Assembly: GCF_001428065.1 (NCBI RefSeq)
Contig: NZ_LMSE01000002.1
Location: 840,445 to 904,444, forward strand
DNA: 64,000 nucleotides
Direction of reading: 5' to 3'
From: Nostocoides sp. Soil756
GTDB taxonomy: Bacteria > Actinomycetota > Actinomycetes > Actinomycetales > Dermatophilaceae
Shown here: positions 44,814 to 62,964 of the stretch, one piece after another
Layout: every line of letters starts with the position of its first letter
Numbering within the stretch: position 1 is the stretch's first letter
Position numbers and translations under genes: made by a program
The notes under the pieces: generated by a model
The model's database searches: none
The model's input: the letters and a program-made list of their open reading frames with translations, nothing else
Told to the model about the DNA's origin: nothing

Positions 44814-45787
44814 GCACGCCGCCGACCGGCCCCGAGGTCCCGATGACCGCACCGCAGCACCACGCCCTCCGCGGCGCCATCGACGCCGCCGCGCTGCGCG
44901 TCGCCCAGAGCAAGGCCGCCACCCTCGTCGAGGCCCTGCCCTGGCTCGAGCGCTTCCGCGGCGCCCTCGTCGTCGTCAAGTACGGCGGCAACGCCATGAC
45001 CGACGACGCCCTCAAGGCCGCCTTCGCCCAGGACGTCGCGTTCCTGCGCTACGCGGGCCTGCGGCCGGTCGTCGTCCACGGTGGCGGCCCGCAGATCAAG
45101 GGGATGCTCGACCGCCTCGGCCTGGAGTCCGAGTTCCGCGGCGGGCTGCGGGTCACGACTCCGGAGGTCATGGACGTCGTCCGGATGGTGCTCACCGGCC
45201 AGGTGGGCCGCGAGCTCGTCGGGCTGCTCAACCAGCACGGGCCGGTCGCCGTCGGGCTCTCGGGCGAGGACGCCGGGCTGTTCGGGGCGCGCCGGCGCGG
45301 TGTCACCGTCGACGGGGAGGAGCACGACCTCGGCCTGGTCGGCGACGTCGTCCAGGTGGACCCGGGCGCGGTGATCGACCTGCTGGACGCCGGCCGGGTG
45401 CCGGTGGTGTCGACGGTGGCTCCCGACCTCGACCACGACGGCCAGGTCCTCAACGTCAACGCCGACACCGCAGCCGCCGCGCTCGCCGTGGCGCTCGGCG
45501 CCCGCAAGCTGGTCGTGCTCACCGACGTCGAGGGCGTCTACGCGAACTGGCCCGACCGCGGCTCGCTCCTGTCGCAGCTGCGCCTGAGCGCCGCCCGCGA
45601 GCTGCTGACCCGGGTCGACGCGGGGATGATCCCCAAGCTCGAGGCGTGCATCCGCGCCGTCGAGGCCGGCGTGCCGCAGGCCCACGTGGTCGACGGCCGC
45701 CAGCCGCACAGCCTCCTCCTCGAGGTGTTCACCTCCGAGGGCATCGGAACCATGGTCCTGCCGGACCGGGACGGGGACGGGACATGA
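44810..45787 (+). CDS. argB: Acetylglutamate kinase
   Basis: A 325-aa amino-acid kinase. [10 protein letters not shown] (phosphate-binding Lys/Gly), [34 protein letters not shown] and LTDVEGVY are the core signatures, with the arginine-sensing C-terminal helix region present ([20 protein letters not shown]). An N-terminal extension (residues 1-45) suits the hexameric, arginine-inhibited type. GTG 44810 overlaps argJ; ATG 44843 is an alternative start. Confidence 0.95.
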   Translation: MSTPPTGPEVPMTAPQHHALRGAIDAAALRVAQSKAATLVEALPWLERFRGALVVVKYGGNAMTDDALKAAFAQDVAFLRYAGLRPVVVHGGGPQIKGMLDRLGLESEFRGGLRVTTPEVMDVVRMVLTGQVGRELVGLLNQHGPVAVGLSGEDAGLFGARRRGVTVDGEEHDLGLVGDVVQVDPGAVIDLLDAGRVPVVSTVAPDLDHDGQVLNVNADTAAAALAVALGARKLVVLTDVEGVYANWPDRGSLLSQLRLSAARELLTRVDAGMIPKLEACIRAVEAGVPQAHVVDGRQPHSLLLEVFTSEGIGTMVLPDRDGDGT

Positions 45788-46976
45788 GCGCCACCGACGA
45801 CCTGCTGGGCCGCTACGAGCGCTCGCTGCTGCAGGTGTTCGGCCGCCCGCAGCTGGTGCTCGAGCACGGTGACGGCGCCTGGGTGTGGGACGTCGACGGC
45901 CGGCGCTACCTCGACCTCGTGGGCGGCATCGCCGTCAACGCACTGGGCCACAACCACCCCGCGCTGGTGGCGGCCGTCTCGAAGCAGGCCGGCCAGCTGG
46001 TGCACGTCTCGAACTTCTACACCTCGGTCCCGCAGGTGCAGCTGGCCGAGCGCATCCTGGCCGTGACCGGCGCGCCCGAGGGGTCGGCGGTCTTCTTCTG
46101 CAACTCCGGCGCCGAGGCGATCGAGGCGGCGGTCAAGCTGGCCCGGCGCACCGGCCGCACCGGCATCATCGCTGCCGAGGGTGCCTTCCACGGGCGGACC
46201 ACCGGCGCGCTGGCCCTGACCCACAAGGCCGCCTACCGCGAGCCGTTCGAGCCGCTGCTGCCCGGCGTCGTGCACGTGCCCTGGGGCGACGTCGCGGCGC
46301 TCGAGACGGCGGTGGGTCCGGCGACCTCGGCCGTGGTGCTGGAGCCCATCCAGGGCGAGGGCGGCGTCGTCCCGTCGGCGCCGGAGTACCTGCGGGCTGC
46401 TCGCGCGCTGACCGCCGAGGCCGGCGCGCTGCTGGTCCTGGACGAGATCCAGACCGGGGTCGGGCGCACCGGCACCTGGTTCGCGTTCCAGCAGGCCGGC
46501 GTGGTCCCGGACGCGATGACGCTGGCCAAGGGCCTGGGTGGTGGCGTGCCCATCGGGGCGTTGGTGACCTTCGGCCCCGACGTCTCGGCGCTGCTCGGTG
46601 CCGGCCAGCACGGGTCGACCTTCGGCGGCAACCCGCTGGCGTGCGCGGCCGGGCTGTCCGTCCTCGACACCATCGAGTCCGAGGGGTTGCTCGAGCACGT
46701 CCGGGCGATGGGGGAGCACCTCGAGCAGCGCGTGCTCGGCCTGGGGGACCCGCGCGTCACCGGCATCCGGGGGAGTGGGCTGCTGCGGGCCGTCACGCTC
46801 GCCGGGCCCTGGGCCCCCGCGGTCGCCGCCCACGGGCGCGAGGCCGGCCTCATCCTCAACCCGGTGGCCCCGGACTCACTCCGGCTCGCCCCGCCGCTCG
46901 TCGTGACCGCCGACCAGCTCGACCTGTTCGTCGACGCCCTGCCCGGGCTGCTCGACCTCGCGACGGAGGAGACCCC

Positions 46977-46980
<4 letters not shown>
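45784..46980 (+). CDS. argD: Acetylornithine aminotransferase
   Basis: A 398-aa class III PLP aminotransferase. [80 protein letters not shown] and the PLP-Lys region [16 protein letters not shown] are visible. It may also act in lysine synthesis, as in other bacteria. ATGA overlaps at both ends couple it to argB and argF. Confidence 0.95.
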
Positions 46981-50495
<3,515 letters not shown>

Positions 50496-51664
50496 GCCGC
50501 AGCACCCCGTCGCGCAGCCCCGCGCCGTGCTCGGCGGTGGCGGCCCGCATCACCAGGGACGACGCCGTGCGGGCCATCCGGGTCGCGGGGAGGCGGCGCG
50601 CCTGCCATTCCCACAGCGGACGACCCCGCACCACGTGCGCGGCCAGCGATGCTGCGTCGACCAGCGCCTCGCCGGCTCCCCGGCCGAGGTTGGGTGTCAT
50701 GGCGTGGGCGGCGTCACCGAGCAGGACGTAGCGGCCGCGGACGTAGTGCCGCAGCGGAGGGGCCAGCCACAGCCGGGTCGCCGTGGCGTGGTCGAGGACG
50801 GCCTCCTCGCCCAGCAACGCACGGATGGCGGGCGCGGCGTCCCGGCCCACCGCCCGAGCCTGCGCCAGCACGGGCCCCACGGCCAGCGGCTCCGGCCCCA
50901 GGTCGCTGCGGTGGGTCGTGAACCAGTAGCCGCCGCCGGGGGCGGGGACGAGCCCGGCGAGCAGCCCGGGTCCCCAGTACTCGCCCACGTCGCGCCGTGG
51001 GGGCGCCGCGGCGAGCCGACCCCGGAGGGCGACCCACGGGGTGGCGACGCGCTCGCCGGCCCGTGGGTCGACCAGTGCGCGCACCCGGCTGCGCACGCCG
51101 TCGGCCCCCAGGACCAGGTCGGCGTCGAGGGTGGACGGGTCCGTGACCTCGCCGTCCACCACCCGCACCCCCCGGCTCGACGCCGCGGCGGACAGGGCGG
51201 CCAGCAGGGCCGGCCGGGGCACCGCCAGGAGGTGCGCGTCATGGGCGCGGGTCAACGGCCGGCCGTCGAGCGCGAAGAGCCGCCCCGGGCCCACGGGCGC
51301 CCCCGCACGGACGACGGGCTCGAGGATGCCGAGCGCGTGCAGCGCGGGCCGTGCCCACGGGCCCAGGACGAGGGGCCAGCCGGTGGTGGCCCGCTCGGGC
51401 TGCGCCTCGTGGACCACGACCCGCGTGTGGTCTCCCAGCGCTGCCGCCACGGCCAGGCCGGCGACGCCGCCACCGACGACGGCGACGCTGCGGACGGGCT
51501 GGCGGGGCACGGCGCCCACTGTCGCAGAGCAGGAGGCGGCGTCGTCGTGGCGGCGGGGCACCCTCGTCCCACCCGGTGGTGCCGCCACCGAGCACCGGGG
51601 GGTGCATGGCAGGCTGTTGGGGCCGGTGGCCACCGGTGTGAGCCGAGCCGGAAGGACCAGGACC

Positions 51665-52939
51665 GTGACCGACATCCTCGACGAGCTGCAGTGGCGGGGA
51701 CTGGTGGCGCAGACCACCGACGAGTCCGCGCTGCGCCAGGCACTCGCCGGTGGGCCGATCACGGCGTACTGCGGCTTCGACCCCACCGCTCCGTCGCTGC
51801 ACTTCGGCAACCTCGTGCAGCTGGTGGTGCTGCGGCACCTGCAGCGCGCCGGGCACCGGGTCATCTGCCTGGTCGGGGGGTCCACGGGGCTGATCGGCGA
51901 CCCCCGCCCGTCGGCCGAACGGGTCCTGAAGACCAAGGAGCAGACCGCCGAGTGGGTGGCGAACATCCAGCGGCAGGTACGGCCCTTCCTCGACGATGGC
52001 GGCGCCAACCCCGCGGTCTTCGTCGACAACCTGGACTGGACCGCTGGGATGAGTGCGCTCGACTTCCTGCGTGACGTGGGCAAGCACTTCCGGGTCAACC
52101 AGATGGTCAAGAAGGAGGCGATCGCGGCCCGGCTGAACAGCGACGAGGGGATCTCGTACACCGAGTTCAGCTACCAGCTGCTCCAGGGGCTCGACTACCT
52201 CGAGCTGTACCGGCAGTACGGGTGCACGCTGCAGACCGGGGGCAACGACCAGTGGGGCAACCTCACGGCGGGCTCCGACCTCATCCACCGGGTCGAGGGG
52301 CGCTCGGTCCACCTGCTCACGACGCCCCTGCTGACCGACAGCTCGGGCGAGAAGTTCGGCAAGAGCGCCGGCAACGCGATCTGGCTCGACCCCGCGATGA
52401 CCAGCCCCTACGCCTTCTACCAGTACTGGCTCAACGTCGAGGACGCCTCCGTGGGGACGCTGCTGCGGGTGTTCACCGACCGCGGCCGCGACGAGGTGGC
52501 CGCGCTGGAGCGGCAGGTGACCGAGGAGCCCTGGAAGCGCGCGGCCCAGCGGACGCTGGCCGCCGACGTCACGACCTTGGTGCACGGGGCCGAGGCCACG
52601 GCGGCGGTGCAGGCGGCCAGCGAAGCGCTGTTCGGGAAGGGCGAGCTCGCCGGCCTCGACGCCGCGACGCTGCGCGACGCCACGGCCGAGCTGCCCGGGG
52701 GGCCGGTGAGCGTGGGGATGTCGCTGGTCGACGCCTTGGTGGCCGTGGGGCTGGTCGACTCCCGCAACGCGGCCCGTCGAACCCTCGGCGAGGGCGGAGC
52801 GTCGGTCAACGGCCGCAAGGTCACCGATCCCGAGGCGGTCCTGGGCGCCGAGCACGTGCTCCCGGGCGATGTGGTCGTGCTGCGGCGAGGCCGCAAGAAC
52901 CTCGCGGCCGGACGCCTGAGCAGTCCCGACACCACCTGA
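51665..52939 (+). CDS. tyrS: Tyrosyl-tRNA synthetase
   Basis: A 424-aa class I synthetase. The HIGH-like loop is APSLHFGNLVQL and the KMSKS-like loop is SSGEKFGKSAGNAIWLDP. Tyrosine/tRNA-site stretches include YTEFSYQLLQGLDYLELY and QTGGNDQWGNLTAGSDLIHR. The C-terminal S4 domain carries ARRTLGEGGASVNGRKV. GTG 51665 begins VTDILDELQWRGLVAQTTDE, the normal N-terminus. It lies directly upstream of the rRNA operon. Confidence 0.96.
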   Translation: MTDILDELQWRGLVAQTTDESALRQALAGGPITAYCGFDPTAPSLHFGNLVQLVVLRHLQRAGHRVICLVGGSTGLIGDPRPSAERVLKTKEQTAEWVANIQRQVRPFLDDGGANPAVFVDNLDWTAGMSALDFLRDVGKHFRVNQMVKKEAIAARLNSDEGISYTEFSYQLLQGLDYLELYRQYGCTLQTGGNDQWGNLTAGSDLIHRVEGRSVHLLTTPLLTDSSGEKFGKSAGNAIWLDPAMTSPYAFYQYWLNVEDASVGTLLRVFTDRGRDEVAALERQVTEEPWKRAAQRTLAADVTTLVHGAEATAAVQAASEALFGKGELAGLDAATLRDATAELPGGPVSVGMSLVDALVAVGLVDSRNAARRTLGEGGASVNGRKVTDPEAVLGAEHVLPGDVVVLRRGRKNLAAGRLSSPDTT

Positions 52940-52957
52940 GCACGTTCCTCAGCGACT

Positions 52958-53006
52958 CTCCGCCGCTGTCGCACAGCCGAATTGGTGCTGTGGGGCAGCG
53001 GCGGAG
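52958..53006 (+). terminator. Large two-part hairpin after tyrS
   Basis: CTCCGCCGCTG (52958-52968) pairs with CAGCGGCGGAG (52996-53006), and inside it CACAGC (52972-52977) pairs with GCTGTG (52987-52992). No T-tract follows, but the 17 pairs would form a very stable structure insulating tyrS from the rRNA promoter. Confidence 0.5.
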
Positions 53007-53027
53007 CCGTCTCCGGGGGAGGGCGAT

Positions 53028-53057
53028 TTGTGTTCGCCGCGAAACGTCCTCTAATGT
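53028..53057 (+). promoter_or_regulatory. Candidate rRNA operon promoter
   Basis: TTGTGT (53028-53033), 18 bp, then TAATGT (53052-53057). This is the best -35/-10 pair in the 674-nt gene-free region between tyrS and 16S; further promoters may exist near 53215-53330 but are not clear. Confidence 0.4.
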
Positions 53058-53613
53058 TCTCGACGTCAGCCCGAGAGGGAGGAACGGACACCAAGCGGCA
53101 GGGCCGAACAGCCCCGCACCAAGTAGGCCGGTCCCACGAGCTGACTCCCACTCCGAAGGGTCCGCCCGGACGCACAGCGGCCGGAAAGCCTGGTGGAGGA
53201 AGCGCCCCGGAAGGGATGCTAGAGTGGGAACCACCGCAGAGATCCAAGCGCGATCAACCCGGCCGCTCATCGAGCGGGTCACGGATTTGACGCCCAAGCA
53301 TGGACGCGGGTACGTTTGACCGGTTGCTTCCAGCGACTGGGAGAACACACGGAGTAGCCCCGGCGACGAGCTCACTGAGCGAGTCGTGGGTGCGCGTCCG
53401 AACCTTGAGAACTCAACAGCGTGTCAAAAATCGATGCCAATTACCTCGTCGCATCGTCCCGGAGGATCCGGCCACAGGCCGGTGAGACCGATCGATGCAC
53501 GAAAATCCTTTGGTTGGACAACGAACAACAGCGAAAGCTAGTTGTTCGTGCTCAGCCAGTGAAACAACCCTCCACAGGGTAACGATTTCTCGGTTCTGCC
53601 GAGAGTCACACAT
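53058..53613 (+). other. rRNA leader region
   Basis: No protein gene is convincing here. TTGAGAACTCAACAGCGTGT near 53404 is the actinobacterial rrn leader antitermination/processing block. A hairpin with a GAAA loop is formed by ACGAACAAC (53521-53529) and GTTGTTCGT (53541-53549) around AGC/GCT. Confidence 0.5.
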
Positions 53614-58595
<4,982 letters not shown>

Positions 58596-58608
58596 ACTCA
58601 AGACTTTT

Positions 58609-58624
58609 GCTCGCGTCCACTGTG
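58609..58624 (+). repeat. 3' strand of the 23S processing stem
   Basis: GCTCGCGTCCACTGTG is the exact reverse complement of 55445-55460, so the precursor folds into a long helix around 23S rRNA for RNase III cleavage. Confidence 0.75.
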
Positions 58625-58667
58625 CAGTTCCCGAGATACGGTCGGGAAGACTGACATCTCCATAGAG

Positions 58668-58785
58668 TTTCGGCTGTCATAGCGAAGGGGAAACGCCCGG
58701 CTCCATTCCGAACCCGGAAGCTAAGCCCTTCAGCGCCGATGGTACTGCACTGGTGACGGTGTGGGAGAGTAGGACGCAGCCGGAC
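58668..58785 (+). rRNA. rrf: 5S ribosomal RNA
   Basis: About 118 nt starting GTTTCGGCTGTCATAGCGAA and ending ACGCAGCCGGAC. The terminal stem (CGGCTG/CAGCCG) and the conserved CCGAACCCGGAAGCTAAGCC are clear. Last gene of the rRNA operon. Confidence 0.96.
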
Positions 58786-58794
58786 ATACTTTCC

Positions 58795-58828
58795 AGAAAG
58801 GGCCCGTCGTTCGCGACGGGCCCTTTCT
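58795..58828 (+). terminator. rRNA operon intrinsic terminator
   Basis: A 15-bp perfect stem AGAAAGGGCCCGTCG (58795-58809) / CGACGGGCCCTTTCT (58814-58828) closed by a TTCG tetraloop, 9 bp after 5S. The descending arm ends in CCCTTTCT. Confidence 0.9.
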
Positions 58829-58980
58829 CATGCCCGGTAATGACGGGGTTCGCCGCCGGTTCCACCGTTTCGATGCCGGCGTCACAGCCCTTGCTGGCAG
58901 CCGGCCCTGACGGAGCCGATGACGTTCGTAGACTGACCTTCGCGGCCCGGGCCGCAGACCAGGACGAGGAAGGACCATCC

Positions 58981-60003
58981 GTGGCAGACGACCAGCAACG
59001 CCCTCGAGGCGCAGGTTCCGGGCGAGCGGGCGGTGCTCGCGGCGGCAGCGGGAACCCGCGCCGCCAGGACGGTCCGCCGGCCTCTCGTCGCGGGGGGCCG
59101 CCCTCGGGTGGTCGCAGCGGTACCGGCGCCGGCGGGGGTCGACCGCGCGCTGGCCGGGACGACCGCGGTGCTCGGCGTGAGGGCCCGGGCGCCGGCGGTG
59201 AGCAGCAGCGAGGGTCCTCGCGTCTCACCCCCAAGGGTCCACGGCTGCCTGAGCCTCGTATCCCTGACGAGGTGACCGGTAAGGAGCTCGACCGCTCGGT
59301 GCACGTCCAGCTGCGCACCTTGTCGAAGGAGAACGCCGAAGGCGTCGCCAAGCACCTGGTGATGGCGGCCGTCCAGCTCGAGGCGGACGACATGGATGCC
59401 GCGTTGGCGCACGCCGAGACCGCCGTGCGGCGTGCCGGGCGGGTCCCGGCGGCACGGGAGGCCCTCGGCATGGTGGCCTACCGGATGGGTGACTTCGCCC
59501 GGGCCCTCAACGAGTTCCGGACCGTGCGGCGACTCAGTGGTTCCTCGCACCTGCTGCCGTTGATGGTCGACTGCGAGCGGGGTCTGGGTCGGCACGCGCG
59601 GGCGCTCGAGCTCGCGGCCACGCCGGAGGCACGCACCCTCGCCGACGACGAGCGGATCGAGCTCGCGATCGTGCTGTCGGGGGTGCGCCGCGACCTCGGG
59701 CAGCTCGACGCCGCTCTTCTCGCGCTCCAGCTCCCGGCGCTCCAGCGGGGGCCCAAGGCCGGTGTGCACCGCCTGCAGTACGCCTACGCCGACACCCTGA
59801 TGGCGCTGGGGCGGGTCGACGAGGCCCGGGAGTGGTTCCAGAAGGCGGTCGAGGGCGACACCGAGAACGAGACCGACGCGGTCGAGCGGCTGGACGAGAT
59901 CGACGGCATCGACCTCACCGACCTCGGGCCGGAGGAGGACGACGTGGTGGCACCGCCGCAGCCCTCGCCGACGGAGGCGCACGGAAGCCCGACCCCCGCG
60001 TGA
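58981..60003 (+). CDS. TPR-repeat protein with disordered Gly/Arg-rich N-terminus
   Basis: A 340-aa protein. Residues 1-95 are low complexity (repeated GG, RG, GGRP) and likely disordered. From about 105 come tetratricopeptide-like helical pairs: MAAVQLEADDMDAALAHAET, AREALGMVAYRMGDFARALN, LQYAYADTLMALGRVDEARE. The acidic C-terminal tail is DGIDLTDLGPEEDD. An RGG-rich segment plus TPR suggests RNA- or protein-scaffold binding, but the function is unknown. A TAGACT -10 (58929-58934) and AGGAAGGA precede GTG 58981. It overlaps the HAD gene by GTGA. Confidence 0.8.
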   Translation: MADDQQRPRGAGSGRAGGARGGSGNPRRQDGPPASRRGGPPSGGRSGTGAGGGRPRAGRDDRGARREGPGAGGEQQRGSSRLTPKGPRLPEPRIPDEVTGKELDRSVHVQLRTLSKENAEGVAKHLVMAAVQLEADDMDAALAHAETAVRRAGRVPAAREALGMVAYRMGDFARALNEFRTVRRLSGSSHLLPLMVDCERGLGRHARALELAATPEARTLADDERIELAIVLSGVRRDLGQLDAALLALQLPALQRGPKAGVHRLQYAYADTLMALGRVDEAREWFQKAVEGDTENETDAVERLDEIDGIDLTDLGPEEDDVVAPPQPSPTEAHGSPTPA

Positions 60004-60941
60004 GTACTCTCGCCGGGCGCTACGCCGCGGTGGTGTGCGACCTCGACGGGGTCGTCTACCGCGGGCCATCCGCTGTCCCGCACGCTGTCGACGCGCTCGA
60101 GGCGCTGAGCGTGCCCGTGATCTACGCGACCAACAACGCCTCACGCCCGCCCGCCGACGTGGCCGCGCACCTCTCGGAGCTGGGCCTGACGTGCAGCGCC
60201 GAGCAGGTGGCCACCAGCAGCGATGCAGCCGTGTGGCTGCTGCAGCGTGACATCGAGCCCGGGTCGACGGTGCTCGCCGTCGGTGGCCGCGGTGTGGCGG
60301 TGGCGCTGGAGGCCGCCGGTTTCGTCGCCGTGACCCCGGCGGACCACGACACCTCCGACATCCGTGCGGTGGTGCAGGGGTACGGCGCCGACGTGACGGC
60401 CACGGACCTCGCCGAGGCCGCGTACGCCGTGGAGGGCGGTGCCCGCTGGGTCGCCACCAACACCGATGCCACCCTGCCCACCGACCGCGGGGTGGCTCCC
60501 GGCAACGGGATGCTGGTGGCGGCGGTCGCCCGGGCCGTCGGACATGACCCCGACGTCGTGGCCGGCAAGCCGCATCCGCCGCTGTACCTGCTCGCGGCCG
60601 AATGGCTCGACGTCGAGGCCGAACAGGTCCTGGCGGTGGGGGACCGGCTGTCCACCGATATCGAGGGCGCCGTCAGCGCCGGCGCCGACTCGCTGCTGGT
60701 GCTCACCGGGGTCGACGACCTGGAGGCCGTGCTCGACGCTCCGGCCGAGCGCCGCCCCACCTTCGTCGCCCCCGACCTGCGGTGGCTCCATCGCGACCCG
60801 GCTGAGGGCGCCCCCTCGCTCGAGGACCTCGCGGCGGCGGTCGCTGCGGTGCACGGGGCCGCCGACCAGGGAGCCGACGAGCGGGCGGCGGCGCTGCGCG
60901 AGACCGCGCGCCGGATGTTGGCGGACCTGCGCGCCGGGTAG
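60000..60941 (+). CDS. HAD-IIA family phosphatase
   Basis: A 313-aa phosphohydrolase. Motif I is VVCDLDGVVYRG, motif II follows in VIYATNNASRPPADVAAHL, motif III Lys is in VVAGKPHPPLYLLAA, and motif IV is LAVGDRLSTDIEGAVSAGAD. The type IIA cap gives similarity to NagD/phosphoglycolate phosphatases. In mycobacteria a homologue beside tlyA is a glycerol-3-phosphate phosphatase; the same activity is plausible but inferred. GTG 60000 overlaps the TPR gene stop. Confidence 0.9.
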   Translation: MSTLAGRYAAVVCDLDGVVYRGPSAVPHAVDALEALSVPVIYATNNASRPPADVAAHLSELGLTCSAEQVATSSDAAVWLLQRDIEPGSTVLAVGGRGVAVALEAAGFVAVTPADHDTSDIRAVVQGYGADVTATDLAEAAYAVEGGARWVATNTDATLPTDRGVAPGNGMLVAAVARAVGHDPDVVAGKPHPPLYLLAAEWLDVEAEQVLAVGDRLSTDIEGAVSAGADSLLVLTGVDDLEAVLDAPAERRPTFVAPDLRWLHRDPAEGAPSLEDLAAAVAAVHGAADQGADERAAALRETARRMLADLRAG

Positions 60942-60981
60942 CGTGGCACTCCTGCAGGTCGCCCGGCTCCAGGAGGAACCC

Positions 60982-61941
60982 ATGGTCACACGATCCATCC
61001 GTGCGTACGTCGAGCTCGCCGTCGGGCTCGGGGAGATCACCCGGGCCCGAGCCGTCGAGGCCGCCCAGGAGCTCGTCGCGATCGCCGGGGCCGACGCGTC
61101 GCCGAAGAAGATGGCCAAGCAGGTGGGCCGCCTGGCCGACGACCTGCTGCGCGCGGCGGAGGAGAACCGCAACCAGGTGATCGCGCTCGTGCAGCGGGAG
61201 GTCGACGCCGCCGTGGGGCGCCTGGATGCCGGTGCCGTCGTCGCCGACGTGCAGGCCCTGGCCGCGACCGTGACGGGGCTCGCCACCCAGGTCGACGAGC
61301 TCGCACGAGCGGTCGGGGCGCGAGCCGGCCTGAGGCACAACGGTCCCGCCCCAGCAGCCACCCCGGCGACTCCGGTGCGCGCCACCGCCCCGGCGTCGCC
61401 GCGTCCCACCCGGGCCGCGGTGAAGAGGGCCGCGCAGCAGAGCGCGTCGGCGAGCCCTGCACCTGCCGCTCCGACCCCCGCGAAGAAGGCGACCGCGAAG
61501 AAGGCCGCGGCGACGACGGCGGCCACGAAGACATCGGCCACGAAGGCCACCGCGAAGAAGACCGGGGCCACGAAGACGTCGGCCACGAAGGCGGCCGCGA
61601 AGAAGGCCTCGACGACGAAGGCGGCCGCGAAGAGGACTGGGACCGCGAAGAAGGCCGCGACGACGACGGCGGCCACGAAGACGTCGGCTACGAAGGCCAC
61701 CGCGAAGAAGACCGGGGCCACGAAGACGTCGGCCGCGAAGAGGGCCTCGACGACGAAGGCGGCCGCGAAGAGGACTGGGGCCGCGAAGGCGTCGGCCACG
61801 AAGAAGACCGGGGCCACGAAGGCGTCGGCCGCCCGGGGCACGGCATCCACGGCATCCACGGCATCCACGGCGAAGAAGGCGTCCGCGTCCACTCCCGCGT
61901 CCGCTCCCTCCGCCGGCTCCGCGAGCACGGGGTCCGCGTGA
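60982..61941 (+). CDS. Coiled-coil protein with Lys/Ala-repeat (histone H1-like) tail
   Basis: A 319-aa protein. Residues 1-115 are helical (MVTRSIRAYVELAVGLGEIT, ADDLLRAAEENRNQVIALVQ), resembling phasin-like or coiled-coil oligomerisation domains. Residues about 155-300 are AKKAT/KTSATKA repeats like the tail of histone H1-type and HupB proteins, strongly basic and likely DNA- or polyP/RNA-binding. The tail ends Ser/Ala-rich. A 150-bp DNA duplication encodes part of it. AGGAGG is 5 nt before the ATG. Cotranscribed with HAD and tlyA genes; function unknown. Confidence 0.8.
   Translation: MVTRSIRAYVELAVGLGEITRARAVEAAQELVAIAGADASPKKMAKQVGRLADDLLRAAEENRNQVIALVQREVDAAVGRLDAGAVVADVQALAATVTGLATQVDELARAVGARAGLRHNGPAPAATPATPVRATAPASPRPTRAAVKRAAQQSASASPAPAAPTPAKKATAKKAAATTAATKTSATKATAKKTGATKTSATKAAAKKASTTKAAAKRTGTAKKAATTTAATKTSATKATAKKTGATKTSAAKRASTTKAAAKRTGAAKASATKKTGATKASAARGTASTASTASTAKKASASTPASAPSAGSASTGSA
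61501..61788 (+). repeat. 150-bp tandem duplication within the Lys/Ala-repeat gene
   Basis: The unit at 61501-61650 recurs from 61651, starting AAGGCCGCG(G/A)CGACGACGGC, with few substitutions and a 12-bp (four-codon) deletion in the second copy. The period is 50 codons, so the frame is kept. Confidence 0.75.
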
Positions 61942-62147
61942 GCGAGACCCCCGACCACGAGGTGACCGACGTCGACGAGACCCCGGGCCAGGAGACGATC
62001 GAGGCACCCGAGACCGGCGACATCGTGGTGGACGCTGCCCTGCGCGACCTCGCCTCCGTCCCCACCGACGACCTCGACGGCCAGCTGGCCGCCGGCGAGC
62101 ACGTGCAACAGACGCTCCGCTCGCGTCTGGGCGACCTCGGCGGCTGA
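61938..62147 (+). CDS. Small acidic hypothetical protein
   Basis: A 69-aa protein, MSETPDHEVTDVDETPGQET, acidic in its first half, then a helix VVDAALRDLASVPTDDLDGQ and HVQQTLRSRLGDLGG. It starts at a GTG that overlaps the previous stop by 4 bases and ends one base before the codon where TlyA homology begins. Similar small acidic ORFs occur upstream of tlyA in actinobacteria. Role unknown. Confidence 0.7.
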   Translation: MSETPDHEVTDVDETPGQETIEAPETGDIVVDAALRDLASVPTDDLDGQLAAGEHVQQTLRSRLGDLGG

Positions 62148-62172
62148 GATCGCTCGCCTCGACGCCGAGCTC

Positions 62173-62964
62173 GTGCGCCGGGGTCTGGCCCGCTCGCGGG
62201 GGGAGGCGCAGACCCTCGTGGCCGACGGAATGGTGCGGGTCGACGGGCTCCCCGCGCGCAAGCCGGCCCAGCCGGTCGAGGCGGCCAGCGACCTCACCGT
62301 GCAGAACGACGGCCCCCGATGGGTGGGGCGCGGCGCCCACAAGCTGCTCGCCGCCCTCGAGGCATGGGAGCCGGCCGGGCTCGTCGTGGCGGGGCGGCGC
62401 TGCATCGACGTCGGCGCGTCCACGGGCGGGTTCACCCAGGTGCTGCTGCAGCACGGGGCCGCGCACGTCGTCGCCCTCGACGTGGGCCACGACCAGCTCG
62501 TCCGCGAGCTCGCTGACGACCCGCGGGTCGACGACCGTCCCGGCCTCTCGGTGCGCGACCTGGACCCCGGGACCGTCGGCGGCCCCTTCGACGTGGTCGT
62601 CACCGACCTGTCGTTCATCTCGCTGACCCTGGTGGCCACCGAGCTCGCCGCCCTGCTGGGGCCGGACGGCGACCTCGTGGCCCTCGTCAAGCCGCAGTTC
62701 GAGGTCGGGAGGGAGCGGCTCGGCCGCGGTGGCGTGGTGAGCGATCCCGGTGGCCGGCGGGACGCCCTGCTCGCGGTCACCTCCGCGTTCGCCCGCGCGG
62801 GCCTGCACGTCCGGGCGTGGGCGCCCAGCCCCATCCTGGGGACGACCGGCAACGCCGAGTACCTCCTGTGGGTACGGTCGGACCCGTCGGACACAATGAC
62901 CGAGGACGAGGTCCGCGACGCCGTGCACGCGGCCACCACCCGACACCCAGGAGCCCGACGATGA
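62173..62964 (+). CDS. tlyA: TlyA-family 16S/23S rRNA (cytidine-2'-O)-methyltransferase
   Basis: An S4 RNA-binding domain followed by an FtsJ-like SAM domain: VRVDGLPARKPAQPVEAASD, PRWVGRGAHKLLAALEAWEP, RCIDVGASTGGFTQVLLQHG (motif I), VVTDLSFISLTLVA and ALVKPQFEVGRERLG. It methylates rRNA cytidines and confers capreomycin sensitivity in mycobacteria. The first standard start is GTG 62173 (263 aa), but this removes A-R-L-D-A-E-L, the first strand/helix of the S4 domain. Homology really begins at ATC 62149, and no ATG, GTG or TTG lies in frame before it. The stop overlaps the NAD kinase start. Confidence 0.9.
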   Translation: MRRGLARSRGEAQTLVADGMVRVDGLPARKPAQPVEAASDLTVQNDGPRWVGRGAHKLLAALEAWEPAGLVVAGRRCIDVGASTGGFTQVLLQHGAAHVVALDVGHDQLVRELADDPRVDDRPGLSVRDLDPGTVGGPFDVVVTDLSFISLTLVATELAALLGPDGDLVALVKPQFEVGRERLGRGGVVSDPGGRRDALLAVTSAFARAGLHVRAWAPSPILGTTGNAEYLLWVRSDPSDTMTEDEVRDAVHAATTRHPGARR

